A stretch of DNA of 64,000 bases from JBPCOI01 sp051000395 (GCA_051000395.1 JBPCOI010000078.1:1-64000), one strand, 5' to 3'. Shown: positions 7,696-17,974, counted from the stretch's first letter. Translations and numbers: made by a program. Notes: generated by a model not told the origin, from the letters alone.

Positions 7696-10266
7696 TCAGC
7701 CGCCGCTCACCGTCAGGCCCGAGCGGTCATCCAGCGCGTCCACCCGGACCGTCTGCCCGTCGCGGATCTCGCCGGCGAGCAATCCGCGCGCGAGCGCGTC
7801 GCCGATGGCGGTCTGCACCAGCCGCCGCAGCGGCCGCGCCCCGTAGACGGGGTCGAAACCGTTGAGCGCCAGCCACTCGCGGGCCGCGTCGGTGACGTCG
7901 AGGGTGAGCCGGCGCGCCTCGAGCCGGACCGCGAGCGCGGCGAGCTGGATGTCCACGATGCGGGTGAGGTCCTCGGTCGTCAACGATTCGAACACGACGA
8001 TGTCGTCGAGGCGGTTGAGGAACTCGGGCTTGAAGTGCTCGCGCACCACCGCCAACACGGCCTCACGTTTCATCTCCTCAGGCAGCTGCGAGACGAGCGC
8101 GGCGGAGCCGAGGTTGGACGTCAGCACCAGGATCGCGTTGCGGAAGTCCACCGTGCGTCCCTGACTGTCGGTCAGCCGGCCGTCGTCGAGCACCGCGAGC
8201 AGCACGTCGAAGACGTCCGGATGCGCCTTCTCCACCTCGTCCAGGAGCACCACGCTGTACGGACGCCGCCGCACCGCCTCGGTGAGCTGGCCGCCCTCCT
8301 CGTAGCCGACGTAGCCCGGGGGCGCGCCGACCAGGCGGGCCACCGAGTGCTTTTCTGCGTACTCGCTCATGTCGATGCGCACCATCGCGCGATCGTCGTC
8401 GAACAGGAACCCCGCCAACGCCTTGGCCAGCTCGGTCTTGCCGACGCCCGTCGGTCCGAGGAACAGGAACGAGCCGGTGGGACGGTTCGGGTCCGAGATC
8501 CCGGCCCGCGCTCGGCGCCCCGCGTCGGACACCGCCTGCACCACCGCTGCCCGCCCGACGACGCGGGCGCCGAGCTCGTCCTCCATCCGCAACAGCTTGG
8601 CGGTCTCACCCTCCATCAGCCGTCCGGCCGGAATGCCGGTCCACGCTTCGACGACGTCGGCGATGTCGTCGGCGCCGACCTCTTCCTTCACCAGCACCTC
8701 GGTGGCCGGCGCCAGATCCGCCGCGGCCGCCAGTTCACGTTCGAGCGCCGGCAGCTCGCCGTACTGCAGCCGCGAGGCAGTCTCCAGGTCACCGTCGCGC
8801 TGGGCCCGCTCGATGCGCCCGTGCAGCTCATCGATGCGCCCCTTGAGCTCGCCGACGCGGTTCAGGCCGGACTTCTCCCGCTCCCAGCGGGCGTTGAGCG
8901 CGTCGAGCTGCTCGCCCATGTCCGCGAGTTCGGAGCGCAGCCGGGCCAGTCGCTGCCTGGACGCCTCGTCGTGCTCCTTGTCCAGCGCGAGCTCCTCCAT
9001 CCGCAGCCGGTCGACCGAGCGCTGCAGCTCGTCGATCTCGACGGGACGGGAGTCGATCTCCATGCGCAGCCGCGACGCCGCCTCGTCGACGAGGTCGATC
9101 GCTTTGTCGGGCAGGAACCGGCTGGTGATGTAGCGGTCGGACAGTGTCGCGGCGGCAACCAGTGCTCCGTCGTTGATCCGCACCTTGTGGTGCGCCTCGT
9201 AGCGGCCCTTGAGACCGCGCAGGATCCCGATCGTGTCCTCGACGGACGGCTCGCCGACCAGCACCTGCTGAAAGCGCCGCTCCAGCGCCGGGTCCTTCTC
9301 GATGTGCTCGCGGTACTCGTCGAGCGTGGTCGCCCCGACCAGGCGCAGCTCACCGCGGGCCAGCATCGGCTTGAGCATGTTGCCGGCGTCCATCGCGCTG
9401 TCCCCGGTGGCGCCCGCGCCCACGACGGTGTGCAGCTCGTCGATGAAGGTGATCACCTGCCCGCCGCTGTCCTTGATCTCGGACAGGACGGCCTTGAGCC
9501 GTTCCTCGAACTCGCCGCGGTACTTCGCGCCGGCCAGCATCGAGGCGAGGTCGAGGGCCATCAAACGCTTGCCGCGCAACGATTCGGGCACGTCGCCGGC
9601 GACGATGCGTTGCGCGAGCCCCTCCACGACGGCGGTCTTGCCGACGCCCGGTTCGCCGATCAGTACCGGGTTGTTCTTGGTGCGCCGCGACAGCACCTGG
9701 ACGACCCGGCGGATCTCGGCGTCGCGCCCGATCACCGGGTCGATCTTGCCCTCGCGGGCCGCGGCGGTGAGATCGACTGCGTACTTCTCCAGCGCCTGGA
9801 ACGTCGCCTCCGGGTCGGGGGAGGTGACCCGGCGCGAGCCGCGCAGCGACTGCAACGCATCGGCTAGCCCCGCCGCGGTGACGCCGTGACGCTTCAGCAC
9901 GTCGGCGACATCGCCGCCCTGCTGGGCCAGGGCGATCAGCAGGTGTTCGGTGGAGACGTACTCGTCGCTTCGGTCACGGGCCTCCCGCTCGGCCGCACCG
10001 AGCACGGCGAGCAGGCCACGGGAAGTCTGCGGTGCCGCGAGCGAGCCGCCGCTGGCCGAGGGCAGCCGGTCGACCAGCCGCTGCAGCTCGGCGCGCACCG
10101 CGAGCGGGTCGGCGCCGAGCGCCTGAAGCAGCGGGCGGGTCAGCCCGTCGGTGTCGTCGAGCAACGCGACGGCGAGATGCGCAGGTTCGACCGCGGGATT
10201 GCCGCGCTCGGCAGCGGCTTTGACGGCCGCCGAGGCAGCCTGCTGGCTGCGGGTGGTCAAGTCCAT
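7696..10266 (-). CDS. clpB: ATP-dependent disaggregase ClpB
   Basis: This is a full-length Hsp100 disaggregase (856 residues from ATG 10266; the GTG four codons earlier at 10278 is less well placed relative to GAGG). ClpB extracts polypeptides from aggregates together with DnaK-DnaJ-GrpE. In order there are two Clp N-terminal repeats (to about 150), AAA-1 with Walker A GEPGVGKT, a coiled-coil middle domain (about 400-520, DELQRSVDRLRMEELALDKEHDEA), AAA-2 with GPTGVGKT, and a C-terminal small domain. The arginine-finger and pore-loop regions (KYRGEFEERLKAVL, GYVGYEEGG) are intact. The hspR operon lies 4 kb away. I found no convincing HAIR box just upstream of clpB. Confidence 0.95.
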   Translation of the reverse strand: MDLTTRSQQAASAAVKAAAERGNPAVEPAHLAVALLDDTDGLTRPLLQALGADPLAVRAELQRLVDRLPSASGGSLAAPQTSRGLLAVLGAAEREARDRSDEYVSTEHLLIALAQQGGDVADVLKRHGVTAAGLADALQSLRGSRRVTSPDPEATFQALEKYAVDLTAAAREGKIDPVIGRDAEIRRVVQVLSRRTKNNPVLIGEPGVGKTAVVEGLAQRIVAGDVPESLRGKRLMALDLASMLAGAKYRGEFEERLKAVLSEIKDSGGQVITFIDELHTVVGAGATGDSAMDAGNMLKPMLARGELRLVGATTLDEYREHIEKDPALERRFQQVLVGEPSVEDTIGILRGLKGRYEAHHKVRINDGALVAAATLSDRYITSRFLPDKAIDLVDEAASRLRMEIDSRPVEIDELQRSVDRLRMEELALDKEHDEASRQRLARLRSELADMGEQLDALNARWEREKSGLNRVGELKGRIDELHGRIERAQRDGDLETASRLQYGELPALERELAAAADLAPATEVLVKEEVGADDIADVVEAWTGIPAGRLMEGETAKLLRMEDELGARVVGRAAVVQAVSDAGRRARAGISDPNRPTGSFLFLGPTGVGKTELAKALAGFLFDDDRAMVRIDMSEYAEKHSVARLVGAPPGYVGYEEGGQLTEAVRRRPYSVVLLDEVEKAHPDVFDVLLAVLDDGRLTDSQGRTVDFRNAILVLTSNLGSAALVSQLPEEMKREAVLAVVREHFKPEFLNRLDDIVVFESLTTEDLTRIVDIQLAALAVRLEARRLTLDVTDAAREWLALNGFDPVYGARPLRRLVQTAIGDALARGLLAGEIRDGQTVRVDALDDRSGLTVSGG

Positions 10267-10371
10267 GCCGGTGCTCACCTCAACGGGAGTAGGGATTCAC
10301 CGGTTCGAACAACGCGAAAGTGCAGTCTCTTCCAGGCAATCCGGCTACCGGACGCCCACGCTCTGGCGCGC

Positions 10372-11178
10372 TCAGCGACCGCCGCGGGCACCTGTGGACG
10401 GTGGGTACGTCGGTACCGGGTCGGGAGTGGCGATCGGCGTGCCCACCGGTCCCGAGCGAGTGGTACGGGGCACGTTGGTGGGGAAGCGGAACGGAAGCGT
10501 CACGGTGCTGCGGTGGGACGGGTAGCGGTGTTGGTGGTGGCGCCGGTGTGGCGGCAAGTGCGGCGCGACGTAGATCGCGGTGGGTGCGCCGCTGACCGGG
10601 AAGGCCCGGCGCAGATCCGGGGAGGCGAGCTGCTGCCAGAGCCAGCCGAGCGCCGTGGGCACCACGGAGGCCCAAGCGTAGAAGTTGTGTCCCGCGCCCG
10701 GTTCCACGACGAACGTTGTCTGCTCGACGGGCCGCATCGCGTTCACGAAGGCACGCGCGGCGACGTAGTCGGCGCGGTTGGCGGACCCGGCCGACATCCA
10801 GAACCCGGGCACCGGGGCGCTGCCGGGCGCCAGGCGGGCGGCGAGCTCGAGCGGGCTGTTGTCGGCCCAAGCCCTGCGGTTGTTGCCCAACGCGGCCGCA
10901 GCCGGGCCGTCCTGCGCGCGGTAGTACCCGTCGAGCACGGCTGCCGCGCCGAAGGACACGCGGTGTCGCAGCGCCAGGTTGGCCGCGCAGTAACCGCCGG
11001 AGGAATAGCCGCCGACACCCCACTGTGCCGGGTCCGGGCTCACCCGGAAGTGCACGAGTACATCGGTGCGCACGTCGCTGGTGAGGTAGGTCTCGTCCAT
11101 TCCCCGCGGGCCGTTGACACACTCCTGGTAGGTGGTGCCGTCCATGATCGCAGGCATGATCAGGACCATCGGCCCCAT
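10372..11178 (-). CDS. C-terminal half of a split alpha/beta-hydrolase (esterase)
   Basis: This frame of 268 codons begins with an ATG at 11178-11176 that overlaps the TGA of the upstream frame (TGATG). It carries the catalytic core of an antigen-85/esterase-D-like alpha/beta-hydrolase: GGYSSGGYCA with the nucleophile Ser of a G-x-S-x-G elbow, an acidic candidate in VLDGYYRAQDG, and the His in GAGHNFYAW. The tail after APTAIYVAPHLPPHRRHHQ is low complexity. The part of the fold that precedes these motifs lies in the other frame (11178-11777), so the two together make one enzyme. It is either a frameshifted gene or a translationally coupled pair. Confidence 0.65.
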   Translation of the reverse strand: MGPMVLIMPAIMDGTTYQECVNGPRGMDETYLTSDVRTDVLVHFRVSPDPAQWGVGGYSSGGYCAANLALRHRVSFGAAAVLDGYYRAQDGPAAAALGNNRRAWADNSPLELAARLAPGSAPVPGFWMSAGSANRADYVAARAFVNAMRPVEQTTFVVEPGAGHNFYAWASVVPTALGWLWQQLASPDLRRAFPVSGAPTAIYVAPHLPPHRRHHQHRYPSHRSTVTLPFRFPTNVPRTTRSGPVGTPIATPDPVPTYPPSTGARGGR

Positions 11179-11777
11179 CAGGTGACGGGAGATGAGAGCA
11201 GGTCGGCGACGTGCGCGATCCGCAACGCGTTCACCCAGTCCGCAGGCTTGCCCGGTGACCCGGGCAGCAGCTCGACCACGGGGAAGCGGACGTGTGCGAA
11301 GGGGGGCTCGAAGTACTGCGGCGGCAGGTAGACCAGGCCGTCGCGCGAGATGTGGCTGCGTGCTCCGGGTAGCGACACCGTCAGCACGCTGCCGCTGGAC
11401 ACCGAACCCGGGTCCGAGCCGTGCAACCGGCGGGCTGCCGCACCGAAGTCGGGCGGGGAGCCGGCCAGATCGGTGTACATCGCCGACCAGCTCTGGTAGT
11501 AGCCGTAGTAGCGGTTGACTTCGATCACCCCGGCCACCATTGCGAGCACGAGCGCGAGGGCACCGCATACCGCCCGGACCGGCCAGCGGCGCAGCCGCAC
11601 GAGGGCGAACATGAGTGCGGCGCTGGCGAGGATGAACAAGACGATGAGGGCGCCGGAGGTCGGTCCGAGCGGCACGAACCACAAGGCGACGAATCCGGCG
11701 ACGACCACGACAGCCGCGATCGTCCACCGCGGTACCCGGCGCGGCGGACGCGCCTGGCCGTACCCGGAAGCCCACAT
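11178..11777 (-). CDS. N-terminal half of a split alpha/beta-hydrolase, with membrane helices
   Basis: This 199-residue protein has three hydrophobic segments (about 19-36, 41-58 and 68-87) followed by the opening of an esterase domain: SHISRDGLVYLPPQYF, then FPVVELLPGSPGKPADWV, the oxyanion-hole region of esterase-D/antigen-85-like enzymes. It stops at a TGA (11180-11178) exactly where the next frame starts, before the nucleophile. In related actinobacterial proteins these segments are joined in one chain of about 430-470 residues. As it stands this half lacks Ser and His. Confidence 0.65.
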   Translation of the reverse strand: MWASGYGQARPPRRVPRWTIAAVVVVAGFVALWFVPLGPTSGALIVLFILASAALMFALVRLRRWPVRAVCGALALVLAMVAGVIEVNRYYGYYQSWSAMYTDLAGSPPDFGAAARRLHGSDPGSVSSGSVLTVSLPGARSHISRDGLVYLPPQYFEPPFAHVRFPVVELLPGSPGKPADWVNALRIAHVADLLSSPVT

Positions 11778-11978
11778 ACCCCTGTTTCTACTCAGCTAGG
11801 CGAGGGATCGGATCGCAAGCTCAGCACCCACAAAGGCGTGTGATCTTGACGGCGGCGGTGAGCGGTCCGGCACCGAGTCCGAACCGTTATGCCGACAACC
11901 GCAACAGAGCGGGCGCGCCCGGCGTCAGCCGGACGAGGATCGCGGACAGGGGCAACTCGGGAGCGGAGGCGGCCGGTC

Positions 11979-13541
11979 GTGGCGTTGAGCAGGCGTGCGT
12001 TCCTGCGTACGGCGGGGGTGGTCGCGGCGGTCGCGGCGCTCGATGGGTGCGACGCGACCGGCAACGGACGGCCGGGGACGAGCAGTCGGGCCGCACCGAC
12101 GAGCAGCAGTCCTGCGCCTGCGACGAGCGCGCGCACCAGCGTCACGTCCTCGTCGCGACCGCCGGCGCCGACCTCGCTGGCCCAGCTGCGCGCCCGCCTG
12201 CCGGGGCGCCTGCTGGAGCCGGCCGATCGCGGCTACGACGTCGCCCGCCGCTCCTACGACCCGGACTTCGACAGCCACCGTCCCATCGCGGTCGCCGGCT
12301 GCGCGAGCCCGGCCGACGTGCAGGCCTGCGTCGAGTTCGCCGCCGCGTCGCGCACCCCGATCGCGGCGCGCAGCGGTGGGCACAGCTACGTCGGCTACTC
12401 CGCCCCGGACCGGGGCCTGGTCGCCGACGTCGGGCCGATGCACGAGGTCCGCGTCGGCCGCGACGGCACCGCGGTGGTGGGCGCCGGGGCCCGGCTGATC
12501 GACGTCTACACCGCGCTCGCCAAAGCCGGCCGCTGCCTGCCCGCCGGATCGTGCCCCACGGTGGGCATCGCCGGGCTGACGCTCGGCGGCGGTATCGGCC
12601 TGCTCGCCCGCGCCTACGGCCTGACCTGCGACCGGCTGGTCTCGGCCCAGGTGGTGACTGCCGACGCGACGCTGCGCACCGCTTCGGCGAGCAGCGAGCC
12701 CGAACTGTTCTGGGCGCTGCGCGGCGGCGGAGGCGGCAACCTCGGCATCGTCACGTCCTTCACCTTCAGCACCGTGCCGGCGCCCGCACCGACGGTGTTC
12801 GCGCTCGACTTCGGGAGTGGCTCGGTCGCCAGCGTGCTCGGCGCCTGGCAGCAGTGGGTGCGCGACGCCCCCGGTGCGCTGTTCGCCAACTGCATCGTCA
12901 CCGGCTCGACGCCGCCGAGCTGCACGGTCAACGGCTGCTACGTCGGCTCGCCGTCCGGATTGAACCCGCTGCTCGACGGCCTCGTGCGCCAGGCCGGGAC
13001 CCAGCCCGGCACGCGATCGGTGCAGCAGCTGAGCTACCTGGACGCGATGCGCTACTTCGCCGGCTGCTCGCAGCTGTCCGCGGCGCAGTGCCAGCCGGCG
13101 TGGACCGGTGGCAGCAACGGGCAGTTGCAGCGCGAGACGTTCGTCGCCTCGTCCCGGATCGTCGAGGCCCCGATGGCCGACACCGAGCGCGTCGCCGAGG
13201 CCATCGCCGGATCTGGTGTCGCGGCGATCTTCGACAGCCTCGGCGGCGCGGTCGCCCGGATCGCCCCGGCAGCCACCGCCTTCCCGCACCGCGGTGCGGT
13301 CGCGAGCGTGCAGATCTATCACGGCGGCAGCGGCTCGGCGGTGAGCGGCGACGTCAGCTCCGTGCGCGATCAACTGGGTTCGCTGCTCGGCCAGCACGGC
13401 TACGTCAACTACCTCGACCCGACGATGCCGCACTGGGCAAGTGCGTATTACGGGTCCAACCTGCCCCGGCTGCGCGCGGCCGCCGGCCGGTACGACCCGC
13501 ACGCGGTGTTCAGCTTCGCGCAGAGCCTGACCCGGGCCTGA
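11979..13541 (+). CDS. Tat-exported FAD-dependent oxidase, berberine-bridge type
   Basis: The start GTG 11979 is chosen because GGAGG (11965-11969) stands nine bases upstream and the product then opens directly with a Tat signal (VALSRRAFLRTAG). An ATG at 11889 would add 30 residues and has no ribosome binding site. This 520-residue secreted flavoprotein contains a PP-loop FAD domain with RSGGHSYVGYS (His135, the 8-alpha-histidyl site) and GSCPTVGIAGLTLGGG (Cys192, the 6-S-cysteinyl site), so the FAD is probably attached at both. The C-terminus has the berberine-bridge motif (YYGSNLPRLRAAAGRYDPHAVF). Known relatives oxidise carbohydrates or alkaloids; the substrate here is unknown. It is convergent with hspR, with four bases between the stops. 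Confidence 0.85.
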   Translation: MALSRRAFLRTAGVVAAVAALDGCDATGNGRPGTSSRAAPTSSSPAPATSARTSVTSSSRPPAPTSLAQLRARLPGRLLEPADRGYDVARRSYDPDFDSHRPIAVAGCASPADVQACVEFAAASRTPIAARSGGHSYVGYSAPDRGLVADVGPMHEVRVGRDGTAVVGAGARLIDVYTALAKAGRCLPAGSCPTVGIAGLTLGGGIGLLARAYGLTCDRLVSAQVVTADATLRTASASSEPELFWALRGGGGGNLGIVTSFTFSTVPAPAPTVFALDFGSGSVASVLGAWQQWVRDAPGALFANCIVTGSTPPSCTVNGCYVGSPSGLNPLLDGLVRQAGTQPGTRSVQQLSYLDAMRYFAGCSQLSAAQCQPAWTGGSNGQLQRETFVASSRIVEAPMADTERVAEAIAGSGVAAIFDSLGGAVARIAPAATAFPHRGAVASVQIYHGGSGSAVSGDVSSVRDQLGSLLGQHGYVNYLDPTMPHWASAYYGSNLPRLRAAAGRYDPHAVFSFAQSLTRA

Positions 13542-13545
13542 TCGT

Positions 13546-13929
13546 TCAGCGGCGGCGCGGCTGCTGCGGCGTCCACACGACCAGCGCCGTGGACGGGCCG
13601 CGGCCGCGCATCAGCTCCGCGTGCGTGCGCTCCAATTCGGCGAGCAAATCTGCCGTCCGGGCGCGCAGCGCGTCCACGTGCGACTCCAGTTCGATGATCC
13701 GCTTGACGCCCGCGAGGTTGACGCCCTCCTCCTGCGACAGGCGCTGCACCTCCCGCAGCAGCGCGACATCGCGCGCGGAGTAGCGCCGGCCGCCGCCGAC
13801 CGTGCGGCCGGGGCTGACCAGGCCGAGGCGGTCGTACTGACGAAGTGTCTGGGCGTGCAGACCGGCGAGCTGTGCGGCCACCGAGATGACGAAAACCGGC
13901 GCGTCCTCGGGAACCGCATGCTCAGGCAT
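13546..13929 (-). CDS. hspR: heat-shock repressor HspR (MerR family)
   Basis: This 127-residue MerR-type regulator is the autogenous repressor of the dnaK operon. It binds HAIR operators, with DnaK as corepressor in the systems studied. The winged-helix DNA-binding part runs from VISVAAQLAGLHAQTLRQYDRLGLV to RRYSARDVALLREVQRL, followed by a coiled-coil (about 75-110). ATG 13929 overlaps the dnaJ stop by eight bases (ATGCCTGA), placing it as the last gene of dnaK-grpE-dnaJ-hspR, the standard actinobacterial arrangement. A HAIR-like site is present upstream of dnaK at 17911-17931. Confidence 0.93.
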   Translation of the reverse strand: MPEHAVPEDAPVFVISVAAQLAGLHAQTLRQYDRLGLVSPGRTVGGGRRYSARDVALLREVQRLSQEEGVNLAGVKRIIELESHVDALRARTADLLAELERTHAELMRGRGPSTALVVWTPQQPRRR

Positions 13930-15142
13930 GATCGTCCTGCCTCGCCTGCTGCGGGGGCGCGACGCGCGCCAGCGCCGCAGTGATCTGCGGGCGCGGGTCG
14001 CCGGGTTGGGCCGCGGCGTAGGCCTCGAGGGCCGCGCTGGCCTCGCTGTTGAGCTTCTGCGGCACCGCAACCTCGAGCGTGACGCGCAGGTCGCCGTTGC
14101 CGTTCTTGCGTGGCACGCCGCGTCCGCGCACGCGCAGGGTGCGCCCCGACGGCGTGCCCGGCACCACCTTCACGCTGACGGCGCCGTCGAGAGTCGGCAC
14201 CCGCAGGGTGGTGCCGAGGACGGCTTCCGAGTAGCTGATCGCGACGGTGAGCGTGAGGTCGTCGCCGTTGCGGCCGAACAGCGGGTGCGCGCCGACGTGG
14301 ACGGTGACGAACAGGTCCCCGGCCGGGCCGCCACGCGCGCCTGGTGTGCCCTTGCCGGCGATGCGGAGCTTGGCGCCGTCCCGTACCCCCGCCGGCACGC
14401 GCACCGTGATGGTGCGGGTCTGCGTCGTCACGCCCGAGCCGCCGCATTCGTGGCACGGCGTCTCGATGATCGTCCCGGTACCGCGGCAGTCGCGGCAGGG
14501 CTCGCTGAATCCGAACGCGCCCTGGTTGCGGCTGACGAAACCCGTCCCGCCGCAGGTGGGGCAGCGGTGGGTGCCGGTGCCCGGCTCCGCGCCGGAGCCA
14601 CGGCAGCTCCGGCAGGTGCCCGGACCGGAGAGCCGCAGCGGCAGCGTGGTGCCGTGCACGGCCTGCTCGAAACCGAGGCTGAGCTGCGCCTCGACGTCCT
14701 GCCCGCGAGCCGGTCCGGCCCCGCCGGTGCGACCGCGGCCTGAGCCTGAGCCGGCGCCGCTGGCGCCGAACAAGTCGGAGAACAGGTCCCCGAAGCCCGC
14801 GGAGTTGCCGCCGCTGCCGAACAGGTCGGAGACGTCGAAGTTCGACCCGCCTGCGCCGCCCGGGAAGCCGGCGCCGGGGTAGCCGGCCCCGCGGAAGCCG
14901 CCCCCGGCGAACAGCGAGCGCGCCTCGTCGTACTCCTTGCGCTTGGCGGGGTCGGCGAGGACGTCGTATGCCTCGGAGACCTCCTTGAACCGCGCCTCGG
15001 CATTCGCATCGCCGGGATTCTTGTCCGGGTGCAACTGCCGGGCGAGCTTGCGGTAGGACCTCTTGATCGCGGCGGGGTCCGCGTCCTTGGCGACACCGAG
15101 CGAGGCGTAGTAGTCCTTCTCCATGTAGTCCTTGGCGCTCAT
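13922..15142 (-). CDS. dnaJ: co-chaperone DnaJ
   Basis: This 406-residue type I J-protein delivers substrates to DnaK and stimulates its ATPase. The J-domain (residues 9-75) contains HPD at 38-40. A Gly/Phe-rich linker (about 80-140) precedes the zinc domain with four cysteine repeats (CRSCRGSG, CPTCGGTG, CRDCRGTG, CHECGGSG), then the two beta-sandwich client-binding domains. It matches the DnaJ1 type that is co-transcribed with dnaK and hspR in actinobacteria. It is separated from grpE by 114 bases with no evident promoter. Its stop overlaps the hspR start. Confidence 0.95.
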   Translation of the reverse strand: MSAKDYMEKDYYASLGVAKDADPAAIKRSYRKLARQLHPDKNPGDANAEARFKEVSEAYDVLADPAKRKEYDEARSLFAGGGFRGAGYPGAGFPGGAGGSNFDVSDLFGSGGNSAGFGDLFSDLFGASGAGSGSGRGRTGGAGPARGQDVEAQLSLGFEQAVHGTTLPLRLSGPGTCRSCRGSGAEPGTGTHRCPTCGGTGFVSRNQGAFGFSEPCRDCRGTGTIIETPCHECGGSGVTTQTRTITVRVPAGVRDGAKLRIAGKGTPGARGGPAGDLFVTVHVGAHPLFGRNGDDLTLTVAISYSEAVLGTTLRVPTLDGAVSVKVVPGTPSGRTLRVRGRGVPRKNGNGDLRVTLEVAVPQKLNSEASAALEAYAAAQPGDPRPQITAALARVAPPQQARQDDHA

Positions 15143-15256
15143 CCGCGGCCCCGCTCGTCCACCCTGGCGCTCACCGTGGTGCGACCGGCGGCATGAGCCT
15201 GCGGCGCGCGAGCGGGGCTCGTCGCGCGCGGCCTCGTCGCGTGCCGAGGCATGCGC

Positions 15257-15930
15257 TTACCCCTCTGCCTCTCGTTCGAGGCCGGCTTGGGCCTGCGGGC
15301 CGGACTCCGCGTCCGGGTGGTGCACCTCTTGCTCGGGGTGCGCCGGCGCGCCGGGCTGCGGGGCCTCGGCAGCGAGCTCCGCGCTGGGCGGTTCGCTGAC
15401 GCCGACCATCGCGGCACGCAGCAGGCGTTCACCGTGGCGGTAGCCGGGGCGCAGCACGCTGGTGCAGGTGGGCGCGCTGACCTCGTCGCTCTCCGCGTGC
15501 ATGACGGCCTCGTGGACGGCCGGATCGAACGGATCGCCGACCGCCCCGAAGGCGGTCAGGCCGAACTTGCCGAAGACGGTGTCCAGGTGATCGGCCACCG
15601 CCTTCAGCCCGCCGGTCAGGTCGCCGTGCGCGCGGGCCCGGTCGATGTCGTCCAGGACGGGCAACAGTTCGGTGAGCACCCGGCTGATCGCGACGTCGCC
15701 CGCCGCAAGACGGTCGCGGTCGGCGCGCTTGCGATAGTTGGCGTACTCGGCCTGCACGCGCTGCAGGTCCGCGGTGCGCTCGGCCAGAGCGGCCTCTGAA
15801 TCTGATCGTGCAACATCCACCCCCTCTGCGGGTGCGGATGTTGCACGATCGGCGGCGGGACGGTCCACGGTGCGCTTGTCGCGGATCACGACGCGGTCCG
15901 GATCGTCTGGACGGCGCTCGGCACGCTCGG

Positions 15931-15934
<4 letters not shown>
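15257..15934 (-). CDS. grpE: nucleotide exchange factor GrpE with an embedded palindromic element
   Basis: This 225-residue protein releases ADP from DnaK. A disordered acidic N-terminus (1-50) precedes the dimeric coiled coil (RTADLQRVQAEYANYRKRADRDR) and the beta-domain (FDPAVHEAVMHAESDE, the most conserved GrpE segment). An extended Pro/Glu-rich tail follows after about residue 185. The GTG start overlaps the dnaK stop (GTGA, 15934-15931). Codons 29-44 are supplied by a 15-bp inverted repeat (15804-15850) with A/T-ending codons (GCA, ACA, GTT, TCA) unlike the rest of the gene, so an in-frame insertion is likely; the core domains are intact. Confidence 0.93.
15804..15850. repeat. 15-bp perfect inverted repeat inside grpE
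   Basis: GATCGTGCAACATCC (15804-15818) is exactly repeated in reverse complement as GGATGTTGCACGATC (15836-15850) with a 17-base centre; ACCC and GGGT in the centre extend the pairing. Its arms match the core of the intergenic palindrome at 2677-2731. It encodes part of the GrpE disordered N-terminus in frame. Confidence 0.9.
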
Positions 15935-17820
<1,886 letters not shown>

Positions 17821-17900
17821 GGTTGCTCCTTGATTGACGTTGGTGGGTTGAGGCCGGGGTGCCTGTGATCGTCGCCGACCACCGGTGACATCGCGGCGTC

Positions 17901-17932
17901 TATCAAGACAACTGAGTCGGAGCCGCTCAAGT
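17901..17932 (-). promoter_or_regulatory. putative dnaK promoter
   Basis: On the minus strand TTGAGC (17932-17927) is a good -35 hexamer. It is followed after about 18 bases by TTGATA/GATAGA (around 17906-17899) as a -10. The -35 box lies in the right half of the HAIR palindrome, so bound HspR would block RNA polymerase. Confidence 0.5.
17911..17931. promoter_or_regulatory. HAIR operator for HspR
   Basis: ACTGAGT-N7-GCTCAAG fits the HspR-associated inverted repeat CTTGAGT-N7-ACTCAAG with three mismatches and the exact 7-base spacing. It sits about 91 bases upstream of the dnaK start and overlaps the predicted -35 box. hspR is the last gene of the same operon. Confidence 0.75.
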
Positions 17933-17944
17933 TCCGTCGGTGGT

Positions 17945-17960
17945 TGTGATCTGTGTCACA
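17945..17960. promoter_or_regulatory. perfect CRP/GlxR-type site TGTGA-N6-TCACA
   Basis: TGTGATCTGTGTCACA matches the cAMP-receptor-protein consensus TGTGA-N6-TCACA at all ten defined positions. Its centre is about 58 bases upstream of the inferred dnaK transcription start, close to the class I activator position, and 14 bases beyond the HAIR box. Confidence 0.6.
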
Positions 17961-17974
17961 GCCGTTCTGGGACT

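Noticed and set aside
7863..9889. Long open frames on the plus strand opposite clpB
   Set aside because: They are antisense shadows of a highly conserved gene in GC-rich DNA; the clpB frame carries all family motifs and the opposite frames are Arg/Ala-rich without domains.
10303..10310. GTTCGAAC palindrome upstream of clpB as a LexA box or HspR site
   Set aside because: An actinobacterial SOS box needs TCGAAC-N4-GTTCGA, and a HAIR box needs CTTGAGT-N7-ACTCAAG; neither fits. An 8-bp palindrome of this base composition is expected by chance.
11925..13502. 525-codon minus-strand frame opposite the flavo-oxidase
   Set aside because: Composition is that of an antisense GC-skewed frame; the plus-strand frame has the Tat signal and FAD motifs.
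15804..15850. Hairpin in grpE as a transcription terminator
   Set aside because: It lies in the middle of the coding sequence of a gene that must be transcribed together with dnaJ and hspR, and has no T-tract.
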